DNA of 64,000 nt from Shewanella corallii (GTDB taxonomy: Bacteria; Pseudomonadota; Gammaproteobacteria; Enterobacterales; Shewanellaceae), in the NCBI RefSeq assembly GCF_023349125.1, contig NZ_JAKIKT010000003.1, positions 186,001-250,000 on the forward strand. Reading direction: 5' to 3'. Shown in pieces: positions 19,337 through 28,362 of this stretch. Made by a program: the position numbers and the translations under genes. Below the pieces are notes generated by a model that made no database searches, was not told where the DNA came from, and was given only the letters and a program-made list of their open reading frames with translations. Position 1 is the stretch's first letter, and each line of letters begins with the position of its first letter.

Positions 19337-20221
19337 TCATCCGGTCGCGCAGGCCTGGGCAATAAAGTCATTGAGATATTCAATCTTTTGCTCACCTGTG
19401 CGAACCCCGACAAATATCTGCTTGGCAATCCCCTGCTCACCGAACCGCAGGCTTTTAATCGCCATGGAGTTTGAATACTCCTCCACCAGCCATCCCGGCA
19501 GCGCACATACTCCCCGACCGGCTGCGACCATCTGCAGCATGATTTCCGTAGTCTCAATAACTTTATGTTTCCTGACCGAGCATTTGGCCGGACTGAGAAA
19601 CTGGCTGAAGATATCCAGACGCTGTGGCTCAACCGGATAACTGAACAGCACCTGATCTGCCAGTTGCTCAGGTAATACATGCTCTGCCGCTGCCAACGGA
19701 TGTGAAGCGGACACCACCAGCCTGTGTTCATAGTCAAACACGGGAATATATTCGATTCGGGTGTGATACAGGGGGTCAGGCGTGATCAGCAGATCGATAT
19801 CGTAACTCAGCAGTGCGCCCAATGCCCCAAACTGAAACTTCTGTCTGACATCAATATCTATCTCAGGCCAATTATCCAGATAAGGCGCAATAACTTTAAG
19901 TAACCACTGATAACAGGGGTGGCACTCCATCCCTATTCTCAGTGAGCCCATTTCCCCTTTGGCAATCTGGCTGAGCAATAACTCAGTATGAGAGAACTGT
20001 GGCAACACCCGATTGGCCAACGCCAGAATACGCTCACCCGCTGCCGTCAAACGCAAATTGCGCCCCTCTTTTTGCCATATTTCGGTCGACAGCATACCTT
20101 CCAGCTTTTTGATGCTGTGACTCAAAGCAGATTGAGACAAACAGAGCGCCGCTGCCGCTTTGGTCAGCGTGCCATGCTCCTTAATCGCCGTCAGTATTTC
20201 CAAATGAATTCGCTCTAACAT
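19337..20221 (-). CDS. metR: LysR-type regulator MetR
   Basis: A 294-residue LysR-family activator, homocysteine-responsive, of methionine biosynthesis genes. It has an N-terminal winged helix-turn-helix (LTKAAAALCLSQSALSHSIKKLE) and a C-terminal effector domain. It is divergent from metE, its classical target. ATG 20221 is preferred over an upstream GTG because AGGAG lies six bases before it. It converges on nth with only 19 bases between stops and no obvious terminator. Confidence 0.93.
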   Translation of the reverse strand: MLERIHLEILTAIKEHGTLTKAAAALCLSQSALSHSIKKLEGMLSTEIWQKEGRNLRLTAAGERILALANRVLPQFSHTELLLSQIAKGEMGSLRIGMECHPCYQWLLKVIAPYLDNWPEIDIDVRQKFQFGALGALLSYDIDLLITPDPLYHTRIEYIPVFDYEHRLVVSASHPLAAAEHVLPEQLADQVLFSYPVEPQRLDIFSQFLSPAKCSVRKHKVIETTEIMLQMVAAGRGVCALPGWLVEEYSNSMAIKSLRFGEQGIAKQIFVGVRTGEQKIEYLNDFIAQACATG

Positions 20222-20250
20222 CCCTGACTCCTGCACTCCACCTCAATCCA

Positions 20251-20263
20251 TGAGCAACATTCA
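20251..20263. promoter_or_regulatory. MetR box
   Basis: TGAGCAACATTCA fits the MetR consensus TGAA-N5-TTCA with one mismatch. It lies in the metR-metE divergent region, next to the metR start. Confidence 0.6.
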
Positions 20264-20267
20264 TAAG

Positions 20268-20298
20268 TTGATGCAAACATATCATTGTTTTTCATCAA
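20268..20298. promoter_or_regulatory. Extended imperfect inverted repeat, possible second activator site
   Basis: TTGATG and CATCAA arms with an inner AAACA/TGTTT pair. It lies between the MetR box and the MetJ boxes, where a second MetR or other LysR-type site would be expected. The assignment is an inference. Confidence 0.4.
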
Positions 20299-20321
20299 TC
20301 AGTTGCCACTAGAATGCATTA

Positions 20322-20345
20322 AGACATCTAGCCATCTAAATGTCC
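20322..20345. promoter_or_regulatory. Three tandem MetJ met-boxes
   Basis: AGACATCT, AGCCATCT and AAATGTCC lie end to end, 7/8, 6/8 and 5/8 matches to the met-box AGACGTCT. MetJ binds tandem 8-bp boxes cooperatively with S-adenosylmethionine. The array ends 30 bases before the metE start, suitable for repression. Confidence 0.75.
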
Positions 20346-20375
20346 AATTTTATACAGACTGATTAAGGATTGATG

Positions 20376-22664
20376 ATGACCACAGTACATAACCTCGGCT
20401 TTCCCCGTATTGGCGGCAAACGGCAATTAAAATTCGCACTGGAGAAGTTCTGGCAAGGCGACACCGACAGCCAGGCGCTGGAGCAACAGGCACAGACCTG
20501 TTTTGAAGAAAACCTCAGACTGCAGGCCAATCTTGATTTCCAGCCCGTTGGCGATTTCTCCCTTTATGATCATGTACTGGACCACTCAGTGATGTTTGGC
20601 AATATCCCTGAGCGCTTTGTGTCTGAATCTGATACTGATCTGCAGCGCTATTTCCGTATCGCCAGGGGGCGCTCTCCTCAGGACGAAGAACAACAGCACA
20701 CCTGCGCAGCCGAAATGACCAAGTGGTTTGATACCAACTACCACTACATAGTGCCTGAGTTCGACAAACAGACTGAGTTCTCACTCAACGATAAACCACT
20801 GCTGAAACAGATCCACCAGGCAAGATCCCAGGGCTATACACCCAAACCTGTGCTGATTGGCCCCCTTACCTATCTACTGCTCGGCAAGCCGAAAGATGAG
20901 GTAGACCCACTGTCATTATTGGATAAACTGCTGCCTCAGTATCTGCAGTTGCTGATTAACATTGAGCGCTGTGGAGTGGAATGGGTACAAATTGACGAGC
21001 CCGCACTGGTCACTGAGTTATCACCCGAATGGCAACAGGCCTATCATGTCGCCTACCAGGCGTTGGCTAAATGCCATATCAGGATTCTGCTGACCACCTA
21101 CTTTGGCACCTTGCAGCAAAACCTCAAGCTGGCCACCCAGCTGCCGGTAGCGGGGTTGCATCTTGATGCTGTCCGCGGGCACAGCGAAGTAAAGCAGGTA
21201 CTCGCATGTTTGCCGTCTGACAAAGTACTGTCACTGGGAGTCATTGATGGCCGCAATATCTGGAAAACTGATCTCAGCGCCATTCTGGATTGGCTGGAGC
21301 CTGTTGCCCGGGAATTAAAACAGCGCCTTTGGATTGCCCCCAGTTGTTCACTACTGCATGTCCCGGTGGACCTGGATAGCGAGACTCAACTGGATCCGGA
21401 AATCAAACGCTGGCTGGCGTTTGCCACACAAAAGCTGGATGAATTGAAGATTCTTGGAGATGCACTCAACAAAGGACGGGATGCAGTCGCAAGCGAACTG
21501 AAGGCCAACCAGCAAGCTGTTGACTCACGACGCCAATCAGAACGTGTGCATAAGGCTCACGTCAAACAGGCTGTCAGCACTATCACAGATAGGCACCTGA
21601 GGCGCCAATCAACATTTGATAAACGAATTCGCCTTCAAAAGCAGGCATTAAACCTGCCTTTGTATCCCACTACGACCATAGGCTCATTCCCACAAACATC
21701 GGACATCCGTGGGCTGCGTCGCAACTACAAACAAGGCCATTTGTCTTTGACTGAATACGAGCAGGCCATTAAAGCTGTCATTGCTGATTGTGTTGATAAG
21801 CAAGAACAACTGGGTCTGGATGTACTGGTTCATGGTGAAGCTGAACGCAACGATATGGTTGAGTATTTCGGTGAGCAGCTCGACGGCTTTACCTTCAGTC
21901 AATTTGGCTGGGTGCAGTCCTATGGCTCCCGTTGTGTGAAGCCACCAATTATCTACGGTGATGTGTCAAGGCCCAAGCCAATGACTGTCGATTGGATCAC
22001 CTATGCCCAATCCCTGACAAATAAGCCGCTGAAGGGCATGCTTACCGGCCCTGTCACTATACTTAACTGGTCTTTTGTGCGTGATGATCAACCCAGAGCG
22101 GAAACCTGCCGTCAGATAGCCCTCGCCATTCGCGAAGAGGTCACGGAACTTGAGCAGGCAGGTATCGGCATTATTCAGATAGATGAAGCCGCTCTTCGGG
22201 AGGGCTTGCCATTGCGCAGAGCTGAGTGGAGTGAGTATCTTAACTGGACCGTCAATGCGTTCCGTCTGTGCGCCAATGGGGTTGATGATGGCACTCAAAT
22301 TCACACCCATATGTGTTACTCACAGTTCAATGACATTATCGAGTCCATCGCGTTACTGGATGCCGATGTCATCAGCATTGAAACCTCACGTTCAGATATG
22401 CAGCTGCTGGATGCCTTTAATGACTTCAGTTACCCCAACGAGATAGGTCCGGGCGTATATGACATTCACTCGCCCAACACTCCTGAAGTGGAAAATATGG
22501 TGGACCTGTTACAACAAGCCGCCAAAAGATTGCCCGAAGACAAACTCTGGGTGAATCCAGACTGCGGATTGAAAACCCGTCGCTGGGAAGAGGTGTTACC
22601 CGCGTTGAGGAATATGGTGGATGCAGCGAGACAACTGCGCCAGCAAGAAAGCGCCGCAGCATAA
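20376..22664 (+). CDS. metE: Cobalamin-independent methionine synthase MetE
   Basis: Transfers a methyl group from 5-methyltetrahydropteroyl-triglutamate to homocysteine. 762 residues, the normal two-barrel length. The N-terminal [16 protein letters not shown], the domain junction [10 protein letters not shown], and the zinc ligands in HTHMCYSQF and NPDCGLKTR are all present. ATG 20376 is six bases from AAGGA; the upstream TTG and ATG are too close to it. Likely activated by MetR and repressed by MetJ through the sites in the intergenic region. Confidence 0.98.
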   Translation: MTTVHNLGFPRIGGKRQLKFALEKFWQGDTDSQALEQQAQTCFEENLRLQANLDFQPVGDFSLYDHVLDHSVMFGNIPERFVSESDTDLQRYFRIARGRSPQDEEQQHTCAAEMTKWFDTNYHYIVPEFDKQTEFSLNDKPLLKQIHQARSQGYTPKPVLIGPLTYLLLGKPKDEVDPLSLLDKLLPQYLQLLINIERCGVEWVQIDEPALVTELSPEWQQAYHVAYQALAKCHIRILLTTYFGTLQQNLKLATQLPVAGLHLDAVRGHSEVKQVLACLPSDKVLSLGVIDGRNIWKTDLSAILDWLEPVARELKQRLWIAPSCSLLHVPVDLDSETQLDPEIKRWLAFATQKLDELKILGDALNKGRDAVASELKANQQAVDSRRQSERVHKAHVKQAVSTITDRHLRRQSTFDKRIRLQKQALNLPLYPTTTIGSFPQTSDIRGLRRNYKQGHLSLTEYEQAIKAVIADCVDKQEQLGLDVLVHGEAERNDMVEYFGEQLDGFTFSQFGWVQSYGSRCVKPPIIYGDVSRPKPMTVDWITYAQSLTNKPLKGMLTGPVTILNWSFVRDDQPRAETCRQIALAIREEVTELEQAGIGIIQIDEAALREGLPLRRAEWSEYLNWTVNAFRLCANGVDDGTQIHTHMCYSQFNDIIESIALLDADVISIETSRSDMQLLDAFNDFSYPNEIGPGVYDIHSPNTPEVENMVDLLQQAAKRLPEDKLWVNPDCGLKTRRWEEVLPALRNMVDAARQLRQQESAAA

Positions 22665-22716
22665 TGACTGAGTCATTTAGCTGGAAGTTGGCTGAATACC
22701 TGTAGGCCCCAAAGAC

Positions 22717-22744
22717 AAAAAACCGCTCCTGTGAGCGGTTTTTT
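22717..22744. terminator. Bidirectional intrinsic terminator
   Basis: AAAAAACCGCTC / GAGCGGTTTTTT with a four-base loop, between metE and a convergent tiny gene. Confidence 0.9.
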
Positions 22745-22762
22745 AGACTGGAAAGTTTCCAA

Positions 22763-22852
22763 TCAAAACATTGACACGAAAAATGCTGCAAAAATCACTG
22801 CAATTACAGCTACGGTACCCAGTGCCATTTTCAATTCTGTTGCCATGCCCAA
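22763..22852 (-). CDS. Tiny single-pass membrane protein (27-29 residues)
   Basis: From ATG 22846 the product is 27 residues, starting MATELKMALG and followed by a hydrophobic helix of about 18 residues ending in FFVSMF. From TTG 22852 it is 29 residues. The TTG has GGGAG six bases upstream, whereas the ATG is 12 bases from it, so TTG is used here. A promoter-like TTGCTG-N18-TATAAC lies on the same strand just upstream, and the shared terminator lies just downstream. Promoter, SD, ORF and terminator all fit a real small gene. I do not recognise the family. Confidence 0.6.
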   Translation of the reverse strand: MGMATELKMALGTVAVIAVIFAAFFVSMF

Positions 22853-23069
22853 TCAATACTCCCTGTTATAGTGCGTCTTCATTATTACCAGCAGCAATTG
22901 TGATTCCCACGATGAACATCTGATTTTGTGACCTGGTTCAGAAAAAGCTGCACTTGTGCCAGTTACCGGGCTGATACAACACAAGCCGCTGGCAAAACGA
23001 CTATCAATCAGGACATTACCGAGAAGGCTTTGGTATACTCGCCCCACTACTAACAAGGAGTGAATTAGC

Positions 23070-23480
23070 ATGTCACAAATCCTGCATACCATGGTACGTG
23101 TTGGCAATCTGGAGCGAAGCATCGCATTTTACACCCAGGTGCTTGGCATGAAACTACTGCGTCAATCTGAAAACCCTGAGTATAAGTACACCCTGGCGTT
23201 TGTTGGTTATGGTGAAGAGTCCACCGGTCAGGCAGTGATTGAACTGACCTATAACTGGGGAACCGAGGAATATGATCTGGGCACAGGTTTTGGCCATATA
23301 GCCATAGGTGCAGCTGACATTTATGCCCAATGCGACGCGATTCGTGCAGCCGGTGGAAAAATCACTCGCGAGCCTGGCCCTGTGGCTGGCGGTACCACCG
23401 AAATCGCGTTTGTCGAAGATCCTGATGGATACAAGATTGAGCTGATCCAGATGAGCAGTGCCGAAAAAGGCCTGGGATAA
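23070..23480 (+). CDS. gloA: Lactoylglutathione lyase (glyoxalase I)
   Basis: Isomerises the methylglyoxal-glutathione hemithioacetal to S-lactoylglutathione. 136 residues, the Ni(II)-type bacterial length. Metal ligands are visible at His6, Glu58, His76 and Glu124. AAGGAG precedes the ATG. Single gene with its own terminator. Confidence 0.97.
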   Translation: MSQILHTMVRVGNLERSIAFYTQVLGMKLLRQSENPEYKYTLAFVGYGEESTGQAVIELTYNWGTEEYDLGTGFGHIAIGAADIYAQCDAIRAAGGKITREPGPVAGGTTEIAFVEDPDGYKIELIQMSSAEKGLG

Positions 23481-23495
23481 TACGGTATTGATTGC

Positions 23496-23524
23496 ACGCA
23501 GTTGGGATAACCAACTGCGTTTTT
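23496..23524 (+). terminator. Intrinsic terminator of gloA
   Basis: ACGCAGTTGG / CCAACTGCGT with a five-base loop followed by TTTTAT. Confidence 0.88.
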
Positions 23525-23607
23525 ATAACAGATTTTTGGTAAAGCCCTTCTCGTCTGCCATATTTAAAGGAGACTGACAGGTCAGACATTGTAAAGGAGA
23601 CGACAGT

Positions 23608-24615
23608 ATCGAATCACCTGCTGACAATCCTGCACTATACCTTCCTAAAAATATCAGTATTGCCACTCATTTAGTGGCGATAGCTATTCTTTCGAGCTTT
23701 TCAGTCTACAGAATTTACTCCGAACTTTATGGTATCGCTGCGGTATTGACCCTTTCAGCTTTGGTGCTGGCCTGGTCGGCCTGGCTGGAGTGGCGGGACA
23801 AACCCAGTCTGAAGATGAAACAGGTGAGCCTGGGTGTAACCTCCCTTGCCGTCTGTTTTGCTTGTTACACCATGGGTTATAAAGGGATGATCTATATCTT
23901 CCCCATCAGCTTTATCTACTTCATGCTGTTTCCCTGGTTGCAGGCACTCATATTCACAGCTTGTTTTTGTGTGATAGCACTCTATGCCGGCAGCTTTACA
24001 GAACCTATGCCGGTCTGGGCCAGATACAGTTTCGCGGTATTCAACAATCTGATCTTTGCGGCACTGCTGGCGCGTGTGGTAGCCCAACAAAAAGCCATGT
24101 TGGTTGACGTTGCCAAAACCGACGAGTTAACCGGATGCCTGAACCGCAAGGCCCTTATTCCGGACCTGCAGGAAGCCATAGATGATTTTCATCAAAAACA
24201 GAAGTGCAGCGTAATCCTGCTGATAGATATTGATCATTTCAAATCGATTAATGACACCTATGGTCATCTCTACGGCGACCTGGTGTTGCAGAATTTCGCC
24301 GAACATATCAAGGTGCAGCTCCCCAAAGATACCCGTGTATATCGATATGGAGGTGAAGAGTTCCTGGTGCTGCTCAATGGCTACAATATCAACCGATCGA
24401 TTGCGCTGGCCAACCCCATGTTACAGATGATTCTGCCCGGTGATCAGCGCTGGCCACCATTGAAAGTCACCTGCAGTATCGGGATTGCAGCATTCAGCAA
24501 AGGTAATTCACTTGAGTTGTGGCTGAAACATGCAGATGAAGCTCTTTATGAGGCCAAGTCTCAGGGACGTCACCGGGTCAAATTAGCCGATGCATTGAAC
24601 ACTCAGCTGGCCTGA
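23608..24615 (+). CDS. Membrane-bound diguanylate cyclase (GGDEF), possible ATC start
   Basis: Hydrophobic N-terminal half with about five or six membrane helices, then a complete GGDEF domain: DELTGCLNRKAL, DIDHFKSINDTYGH and the active-site YGGEEF. It should make cyclic di-GMP. The first conventional start is GTG 23674, which has no SD and cuts the first helix. The open frame continues 22 codons upstream to ATC 23608, eight bases from a clear AAAGGAG; no ATG, GTG or TTG lies between. So either a rare AUC start is used, or the start codon has mutated. A near-copy of the SD stretch occurs 26 bases earlier. The cyclase call is firm; the start is not. Confidence 0.8.
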   Translation: MESPADNPALYLPKNISIATHLVAIAILSSFSVYRIYSELYGIAAVLTLSALVLAWSAWLEWRDKPSLKMKQVSLGVTSLAVCFACYTMGYKGMIYIFPISFIYFMLFPWLQALIFTACFCVIALYAGSFTEPMPVWARYSFAVFNNLIFAALLARVVAQQKAMLVDVAKTDELTGCLNRKALIPDLQEAIDDFHQKQKCSVILLIDIDHFKSINDTYGHLYGDLVLQNFAEHIKVQLPKDTRVYRYGGEEFLVLLNGYNINRSIALANPMLQMILPGDQRWPPLKVTCSIGIAAFSKGNSLELWLKHADEALYEAKSQGRHRVKLADALNTQLA

Positions 24616-24638
24616 ATGCAAACAGCCCCGTCCCGCGC

Positions 24639-26462
24639 TCAGCGCCCGAACGATTCAAACTCATCACTCCAGCTCAGATAGCACAAGTGACTCCCTAGCC
24701 CCAACGCAGCAAGCTTGCTTAGCCAAATGCCCTGATTGTCCCTCAGGCTGTCTCCCGGCCCTTTCACTTCAACCCACTCCAATCTGACACCCGCAGATGT
24801 ATCACACGCCACCAGCAGATCCGGCATACCCGAGCGCATAAATCTGGGGTCATTGAGGATCAGCCGCATCAGCTCAGTAATTTGTTTGGCTGAAAGAGTC
24901 TCGAGCAACAAATGGATCAGCTCTGGTTTCAGCCACCTCCAGTTTACCCAGGCATTGGCAATGCCCTGCCTAGTATTCAGATGCTGTTCTATCGAGCTGT
25001 AGTTACCATCTGACAGCTCTGCCAGCCTCTGGTCAATGAGGGCTTCCCTACGTGGTTTAAACTCGGGATGAAACATATCCAGTGGCGCTGCCTGGAATGG
25101 GTGAACAAACTGTCCTTTCCGGCGGGCAAAAATGATATCCCAGAACGCCAGACCGAACAGCGCACAAAGGAGTTGATTCTCAGCATATACAGCCCTGGCC
25201 TCATAGTCTTGCCAGCCATACAGATTGATATAGTCAACCAGACTTTGCTCGGCGCTGCCTGACTGAGGTATTTCCAGCCGGTGGACACCAACGCCAACAC
25301 TGTCCAGTTTAAGGGCTTTCAATGCCTGAGAACACATGACCTCAGGCAAAGCGATATTCGCTTTTTTTGCCTTGTTGCCCAGACGCCTGGCCAGACGTTT
25401 AAGACACTCCAGCTCTTCAGATTCACGTTCAAGGTAACTGCTCCCATCAGTAAACTCCGGCTCGAGGAATGAAGACAATAAAACCACAGCCTCATCCAGC
25501 CGCTCCAGCTGTTCAAGACAACGTACCGCTCGCTCTCTTGCCGGTGGCAGGCTGGTTAATTGATACAGGCGCAGCGCGGTTTCATACTCCCCCATACGTT
25601 CTAGTTGTCTTGCTACCGCGTTTCGACAACGCTCGAGTTTACCTTTCAACGGCAAACTCATGGCATCTGTAGCCTCCATTAACGGATTTAAAATCGGATT
25701 GGTGAGTAACTGCTCAGGCATTTCAGATGCCAGCCTCTGCAATGTATCCAAATGCTGCCAACTGTCAATCTGGGCGCGGGTATCAAACTTTCTGTCTTCA
25801 GGCAAAATGGGATAAGGCTCAAAACGTTGAACACCAATATCCACCAGCACAAACTGGCTCAGTTCCTGATAGCTATTGCCAAAGTAGCAAAGCATCAGGG
25901 TTGCGACAGGTTCACGACAATTTAGCTTTACCCACGGGAAGCTTTGCCGTTTGATAATGCGCTCAAAATCCTTATCAAGTTCAGCCACCAACTGGGACTT
26001 ATTAGGTTTGAAACTGGAACTCCAGCCCTCTCCGCCCTGTTCCAACAATGCTCTCAACTCAGCCAGTGTTACCCCTTTGGCAAAGTCCTCAAACGGTGGG
26101 ACGTCAGCCAGCAGCATACCTTTAGCGACCAATTCATCAGCTGCAGCCTTCAGGTCTGCAATTTCGCTGTAGCTGAGCTTATCCAGGCGAAACCAGTCAC
26201 CTTTACGGCACAGCAACCGAGTCAGCAGACAGGCCGCACCATGGCTTAATTCACTAAAGCCCCGAATAAACCCAAGCTCTTCAGGGGAAAGAATATCCTG
26301 ATAGAGAGAGGAGACGTGAGTGAGCAAAGCCTGAAAGTGCTGCAGGTAATAATCAGGCGCCAACTGTAATTGGGCGGATGCTTCTGCATCCCGAAGAACA
26401 GTTGGTGTCAGAAGCTCTTCGCTGATGGAGTTTTGTGGTTTATTGAATGCTGAAGGGGACAT
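24639..26462 (-). CDS. FAN1-type VRR-NUC structure-specific nuclease
   Basis: 607 residues with a C-terminal VRR-NUC domain: the PD-(D/E)XK core GMPDLL...LEWVEVKGPGDSLRDNQ is intact, preceded by the helical TPR-like and SAP-like regions typical of bacterial FAN1 (Pseudomonas aeruginosa FAN1 is the studied example). FAN1 proteins cut 5' flaps and resolve interstrand crosslinks. ATG 26462 is used; a TTG six codons upstream is also possible, and neither has a strong SD. It is single and convergent with the diguanylate cyclase. Confidence 0.88.
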   Translation of the reverse strand: MSPSAFNKPQNSISEELLTPTVLRDAEASAQLQLAPDYYLQHFQALLTHVSSLYQDILSPEELGFIRGFSELSHGAACLLTRLLCRKGDWFRLDKLSYSEIADLKAAADELVAKGMLLADVPPFEDFAKGVTLAELRALLEQGGEGWSSSFKPNKSQLVAELDKDFERIIKRQSFPWVKLNCREPVATLMLCYFGNSYQELSQFVLVDIGVQRFEPYPILPEDRKFDTRAQIDSWQHLDTLQRLASEMPEQLLTNPILNPLMEATDAMSLPLKGKLERCRNAVARQLERMGEYETALRLYQLTSLPPARERAVRCLEQLERLDEAVVLLSSFLEPEFTDGSSYLERESEELECLKRLARRLGNKAKKANIALPEVMCSQALKALKLDSVGVGVHRLEIPQSGSAEQSLVDYINLYGWQDYEARAVYAENQLLCALFGLAFWDIIFARRKGQFVHPFQAAPLDMFHPEFKPRREALIDQRLAELSDGNYSSIEQHLNTRQGIANAWVNWRWLKPELIHLLLETLSAKQITELMRLILNDPRFMRSGMPDLLVACDTSAGVRLEWVEVKGPGDSLRDNQGIWLSKLAALGLGSHLCYLSWSDEFESFGR

Positions 26463-26683
26463 GAGATGGTTGGGGAGCAAACCTACAAATCAAAATATGT
26501 AACGAGTTTAGCACCCCTGCTTTGCCAGTCACTACACAGCCACGTTTCGATATTAGATGGATTGCTGCTCAGGAGCGGGAGTTTGTATCAGGCCTTGACG
26601 TGGGGCACGCCAAGGGAACAAAGGTTTGTTCATTTCCTGAGATAGGGGTGTTAAGCGAAGACTATTATTATTTGTTTTGCCGT

Positions 26684-26962
26684 CTATATTTTGTCACCAC
26701 TATTGGAAACTTTCATAAAGACAAATCCTATTCCAAGTACTATAAGGAAAATGATAATGGGAAATAAGCCCACAAACACAGCAGATAAACCATAGCCTGA
26801 CTCAACGGCTGTGAGTTCAAAATTGTCACTCGTACCAGATAGTTGAAAAGCCGTTGGTACATAGAAAGCAGTATAGAGTGTAAAACCAACGGCAAGTAAA
26901 GCGCCTGCACCACCGATGAATGCGAGCAGTACGCCTAGTGATTTCAATAACTTGTTGTTCAT
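26684..26962 (-). CDS. Small two-helix membrane protein, hypothetical
   Basis: 92 residues. Hydrophobic helices near residues 8-33 and 58-85 with a polar loop (SGTSDNFELTAVESG) between them. AAGGA lies seven bases before ATG. I do not recognise the family. It sits among other small membrane-protein genes on the same strand. Confidence 0.65.
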   Translation of the reverse strand: MNNKLLKSLGVLLAFIGGAGALLAVGFTLYTAFYVPTAFQLSGTSDNFELTAVESGYGLSAVFVGLFPIIIFLIVLGIGFVFMKVSNSGDKI

Positions 26963-27088
26963 AGTTGGTTCCTTTTGAAGTCCGTTTCAATGAATATTGC
27001 CATTTTTCGTTCTAGGTGGATAACGCCTAAAATCGCAGTTCCTTGCAATGTACAGAACTTATCAGTTTTCTTCCAAATGCACTATTTT

Positions 27089-27112
27089 GAAAAACGCCCA
27101 TACGCGTTTTTC
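27089..27112. terminator. Hairpin GAAAAACGC / GCGTTTTTC
   Basis: A perfect 9-bp stem with a six-base loop and T or A runs on both sides. It could terminate transcription from the minus-strand genes to its right. First of three perfect inverted repeats within 170 bases. Confidence 0.6.
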
Positions 27113-27123
27113 ATACCTATGTT

Positions 27124-27161
27124 CTACTTAAATAAAACCTCAAGTCATTGAATTTAAGTAG
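27124..27161. repeat. Perfect 10-bp inverted repeat
   Basis: CTACTTAAAT and ATTTAAGTAG around an 18-base centre, in the gene-free stretch 26963-27311. Not a terminator, since the stem is AT-rich and has no T tail. Confidence 0.6.
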
Positions 27162-27228
27162 CACTCCTGAGTGTTAATGGAAAAGTGCGAAGAGATGGAC
27201 GAGAAAAATCGTTCAAAATCCTAATGAT

Positions 27229-27260
27229 TTCAACACAACTATACATACAGTTGTGTTGAA
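27229..27260. repeat. Perfect 12-bp inverted repeat
   Basis: TTCAACACAACT and AGTTGTGTTGAA around an eight-base loop (ATACATAC). No T run follows on either strand, so it is more likely an operator or a structured RNA. Distance to the nearest minus-strand start (26962) is 267 bases. Confidence 0.65.
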
Positions 27261-27311
27261 GTTAATGAGTCAGATCACACGAGTGTATTAGTGAGAATTT
27301 CTAGGCCTACA

Positions 27312-27467
27312 TCAACCCTGCTTGCCCGCCATATGCACCAGAAAAAGAATAAGCCCGTCAAACACCAGCATGCCGGCGTTCACCATAAATATGAGAGTTT
27401 TTGAACGCTTCATTGATTTAGCAAGTTCCGTGCCTCAGCCTACCAGGTTTAAAATCACTTCCAGCAT
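27312..27467 (-). pseudogene. Small membrane protein paralogue with in-frame TGA
   Basis: The frame starts at ATG 27467 (AAGG five bases upstream), reads MLEVILNLVG, meets TGA at 27435-27437, then continues in the same frame with [14 protein letters not shown] and ends in [10 protein letters not shown] at 27312. This is a clear paralogue of the intact gene at 28195-28362, which reads [14 protein letters not shown]...[11 protein letters not shown]...[10 protein letters not shown]. At the TGA the intact copy has TCA (Ser), so one substitution explains the stop; a few codons are also missing. An internal ATG at 27413 could still make the C-terminal 33 residues. Confidence 0.75.
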
Positions 27468-27547
27468 GATAACCTTCCCTGTCATTTACTGGTTTTTCCA
27501 CCAGGCATATGGTGCAGTCAGCCCACAATCCATAGCCTCCATTAATG

Positions 27548-28108
27548 TTAAGTTTGTACCTGAAGCTGTCTCCACCGGTGATACAACACGGCAATTGCGA
27601 ATAGATAGAGCAGCACAATCACAACCGAAACCGCCAAAAATCGGGAGTCAGGAAACAAATACCAGGCAACCAATACGCATAGGGTTCTCAGCACTCCATG
27701 AACAACACCAATCCAGTGCTGAATAATCCAACTGATGGGCAGCCACATCAGGCCCGTCAGTACGCCCACTGTTAATGGTAAAGAGGTGATATCAATCAAA
27801 TAGAAAGGAATAGCAATGGCATAAACCAGAAAGGACATACCCACAGTGTAAAAAAACAGGCTATCAAAGGTGTTTTTAGGTTTATCCTTACTCAGGAAGT
27901 CTTCACCGGTAAATTTGGAAATAAACATGCCCAAATACACTATCATGCCAGTGGCAATAAACAGCACAATTGACACGGAATAGGAGTCAAGAAACAGTGC
28001 ACTTATGGCAACAACACTCCATGCAATCAAACCGGCAATCGGTGTCGCAATAAGTGGTCTTTGAGCAAACTCCAACCTCTGAGCTTCAAGTGTTCTCTGC
28101 GTTGGCAT
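27548..28108 (-). CDS. Multi-pass membrane protein, hypothetical
   Basis: 186 residues with about five or six hydrophobic helices (for example near 25-40, 44-62, 88-105, 110-130 and 155-178). No catalytic motif recognised. It lies between the two paralogous small membrane-protein genes on the same strand and may be co-transcribed with them; the gap to the upstream paralogue is 86 bases. Confidence 0.7.
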   Translation of the reverse strand: MPTQRTLEAQRLEFAQRPLIATPIAGLIAWSVVAISALFLDSYSVSIVLFIATGMIVYLGMFISKFTGEDFLSKDKPKNTFDSLFFYTVGMSFLVYAIAIPFYLIDITSLPLTVGVLTGLMWLPISWIIQHWIGVVHGVLRTLCVLVAWYLFPDSRFLAVSVVIVLLYLFAIAVLYHRWRQLQVQT

Positions 28109-28194
28109 AATTGTTGGGTCCCCACATTTTATTAGCGTTGGTTTTAACTCACATCTAACCTACCCAGCTTCAGAGCAGATGTGAACACCACTAC

Positions 28195-28362
28195 TCAACC
28201 CTGCTTGCCCGCCATATGCACCAGAAACAGAATAAAGGCGCCAAACAACAGCATGCCGACGATCACCATAATAGTGAGAGTTTTTGAACGCTTCATCGAT
28301 TTGGCCAGAGCGGTATCTGCCCCATCCACTGACCCCAACAGAGCCAATAAAAAATCCAACAC
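28195..28362 (-). CDS. Small membrane protein, intact paralogue
   Basis: 55 residues from GTG 28362, which has AAGGAG seven bases upstream. The open frame extends further 5', but this start matches the paralogue's start exactly. A short amphipathic N-terminal segment is followed by KSMKRSKT and one membrane helix ([20 protein letters not shown]) ending in HMAGKQG. I do not recognise the family. Divergent from yjbQ. Confidence 0.72.
   Translation of the reverse strand: MLDFLLALLGSVDGADTALAKSMKRSKTLTIMVIVGMLLFGAFILFLVHMAGKQG

Noticed and set aside
26522..26767. 81-residue plus-strand ORF upstream of the FAN1-type gene
   Set aside because: Overlaps a better-supported minus-strand membrane-protein gene, has no SD and no family signature.
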